From Poecilobothrus nobilitatus (lineage: Eukaryota > Arthropoda > Insecta > Diptera > Dolichopodidae), in NCBI GenBank assembly GCA_947095535.1, contig OX352772.1:38149445-38213444 (forward strand): a stretch of DNA of 64,000 bases, read 5' to 3'. Shown in pieces: positions 62,366 through 64,000 of the stretch; within the stretch, counting starts at the first letter, position 1, and each line of letters starts with the position of its first letter. The notes beneath the pieces are model-generated. The model did no database searches and was not told the DNA's origin. It was given only the letters and a program-made list of their open reading frames with translations. Position numbers and translations under genes: made by a program.

Positions 62366-64000
62366 GTTAAATTAACATTTAACATAACAGGAGGGCACGC
62401 TACTCAGCAGCAGCAACTTGTCTTTTATTATATTTAGATATACAGAAATATCATCATTGCCAGTTTAGTTTACATTCAGTGTGAGTGTTTTATTATAGAT
62501 ATAAAATATTTTTTTTTACATGTTGGCAAGGTCTCGCCAACATCTTGTGTATTATATTATAGATGGGGTTAAATGGTTTTTCACTAATTGTTTTTTTTTC
62601 TTTTAAAATTATTAATTACATATTTAAGTTTATTTTTTATTTTTATTAATTATATTAAAACAAAAAAAAAAAAAACATATTAATCAAATTAACATATCAA
62701 AAATTATTTGTGGTAATTAGTGAAAAGGATGCGACATAAGGATTTATTGGATATTAAAATCCTACGAGGTAAAATGTTTAAAAAAAAAAAAAAAAAAAAC
62801 AAGAAACTATTTGAATGCAAAATTTTATTCCTTTTTATTTTTGCTTATGCGTAAAAAATATTTATTATTTAATATTAATATTATGATTTTTTTTTTTTCA
62901 TTTTTCTTTATTGTTGTATAGCATGAAAATTTAATTAGAATATGATTAGATAGATTAAAAGAATGCCTTCAAAAATCATATTGTCAATTGATATCAATAA
63001 ATTTTCAATTTTAACAAATAAAAAGAAAATTTAAATGTAATAAAAAGAATTTTTTTAATTATTAATTTTAATTATGAATAATAATTTAGTTTAATCATAA
63101 TATGTATAAAAGATATATTAAGTCCTTCGAAACAAAAGATTGATAAACCAATCAAGGATAATAATTATCCTAAAATGGTAAATTTTTCACTTTGAAAGCT
63201 CAAATATTAAATCAAAATGAAAATTAAATATTTTATTATTTAATTTTAAATTATAGATTGAATAATTTAATTTGGAATAAATAGTAGATTTTACTTTTAA
63301 AAGAAAAAGGATAAAGAAGCCTGGCATGATTCGCATTGGGAATCATAATACTTATTTGATTATTACAAAGTTTAATTTGCAGTCATTTGTAATCACTTTT
63401 TAAAGATTTTTTAGCTCTGTATATGTTCAATTTCTTAAAAAAAAATTACTCATTTCCGATAATTATCCTAAATTGATTTTAAGTTTACTTTTATTTTAAA
63501 TTATTCAATTATATTAAGTTAAAATTAAGAATTTTTCCAAAAGTTTTATATATTCCTTAAATGTAAACTATAAATTTGGAGAAACTTTTTAAATTACTCT
63601 TAAATATTTTCTTTCATTTTATAACCCTTCATTTATAAAACTAATATATATTAATTTATCATAAAGATAAATTTATCATATGAAGTCAAATTTATCATAT
63701 TCATCAATTTGTAATAAATAATTAAGCGTTTAAATAAAATAATAATTTAGAAATAAACATTAAGTTGTGTCTACATTAAGTCATTTTTTTTTTTTTAAAT
63801 TAGATTTTTATAATTTTTTTTTAATTTTTTACAACTCTTTTTAACTTTCATAGATTGTATTTTTTAATTGTCATTAAATTTTGTCTAAATATTTTGCTTT
63901 TTTTTTTTTATTTTTTAAAATTTAATTATAGAAATTATAATCATGTGAGTTCTTTAATTTTATAGTGAGTTCATATGTAGAAAAAAAAAAGTTTATATAA

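Larger units (their letters stand above)
58103..62563 (-). mobile_element. Candidate non-autonomous Helitron, about 4.46 kb, with both termini
   Basis: Read on the minus strand, the element starts TCTATAATATAATACAC (from 62563), preceded by A. It ends with the 14-base palindrome TGTGCAATTGCACA (58116-58129), then GGGGATTTT and CTAG (58106-58103), followed by T. A 5' TC, a 3' hairpin about ten bases before CTRR, and insertion between A and T are the established Helitron signals. A subterminal inverted repeat TGTTGGC/GCCAACA lies at 62521-62527 and 62536-62542. No Rep or helicase coding sequence is visible, so it would depend on a partner in trans. Internal duplications are listed separately. 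The boundaries rest on motif reading only; two separate elements are an alternative. Confidence 0.55.
57870..64000 (+). other. Start of the next Ptp10D-like intron (runs off the window)
   Basis: Begins with the GTAAGT donor. The next fibronectin III exon is not found before the end, so this intron is at least 6.1 kb. Most of it is the candidate Helitron at 58103-62563. From about 62,570 to 64,000 only AT-rich sequence with poly-A and poly-T tracts is visible. Confidence 0.85.

Noticed and set aside
1..64000. A new defence, toxin, CRISPR or biosynthetic system
   Set aside because: Nothing on either strand supports one. The window is a eukaryotic gene region dominated by introns and decayed mobile elements.

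Overview
The window reads as a stretch of an AT-rich, repeat-inflated insect genome, most likely a fly (Diptera). Two short spliced exons encode the extracellular N-terminus of a receptor-type protein tyrosine phosphatase of the Ptp10D/Ptp4E type. Their wording matches the Drosophila protein very closely as I remember it, but no alignment was run. Everything else is intron or upstream sequence. No other long open frame looks like a host gene, and no rRNA, CRISPR array, prokaryotic operon or functional tRNA gene is visible.

Layout. 1-28345 is the 5' flank or a long 5' intron: an AT-rich background carrying remnants of I/LOA-like non-LTR retrotransposons, several tRNA-derived SINEs (including a SINE inserted in a SINE at 7.6-8.1 kb), a 499-bp terminal-inverted-repeat element with a 9-bp target duplication (2.4-2.9 kb), and three copies of a dispersed repeat that ends in a TATACCC...GGGTATA-like hairpin. 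28346-28592 is the first visible exon. 28593-57590 is a 28,998-bp phase-1 intron holding non-LTR remnants (30.8-31.4, 33.6-34.4, 45.6-46.4, 48.0-48.8 and 54.0-54.4 kb), SINEs, inverted-repeat elements, a TG microsatellite and several local repeats. 57591-57869 is the second exon, one fibronectin type III domain. 57870-64000 is the start of the next intron and is largely taken up by a candidate non-autonomous Helitron on the minus strand (58103-62563) whose two ends both carry the expected signals.

How it fits together. The two exons join in frame (phase 1, the usual phase for fibronectin III modules) and would encode about 175 residues of the ectodomain. The signal peptide exon, the other fibronectin repeats, the transmembrane segment and the phosphatase domain lie outside the window. 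The mobile elements are largely decayed. The cleanest insertions are three SINE copies and one inverted-repeat element with perfect target-site duplications, plus the Helitron. I found no undescribed enzymatic or defence system. The most unusual signals are structural: a conserved hairpin chain with compensatory changes in two SINE families, the Helitron-like unit with nested internal duplications, and a possible family of inverted-repeat elements sharing AATAAAGCC motifs.
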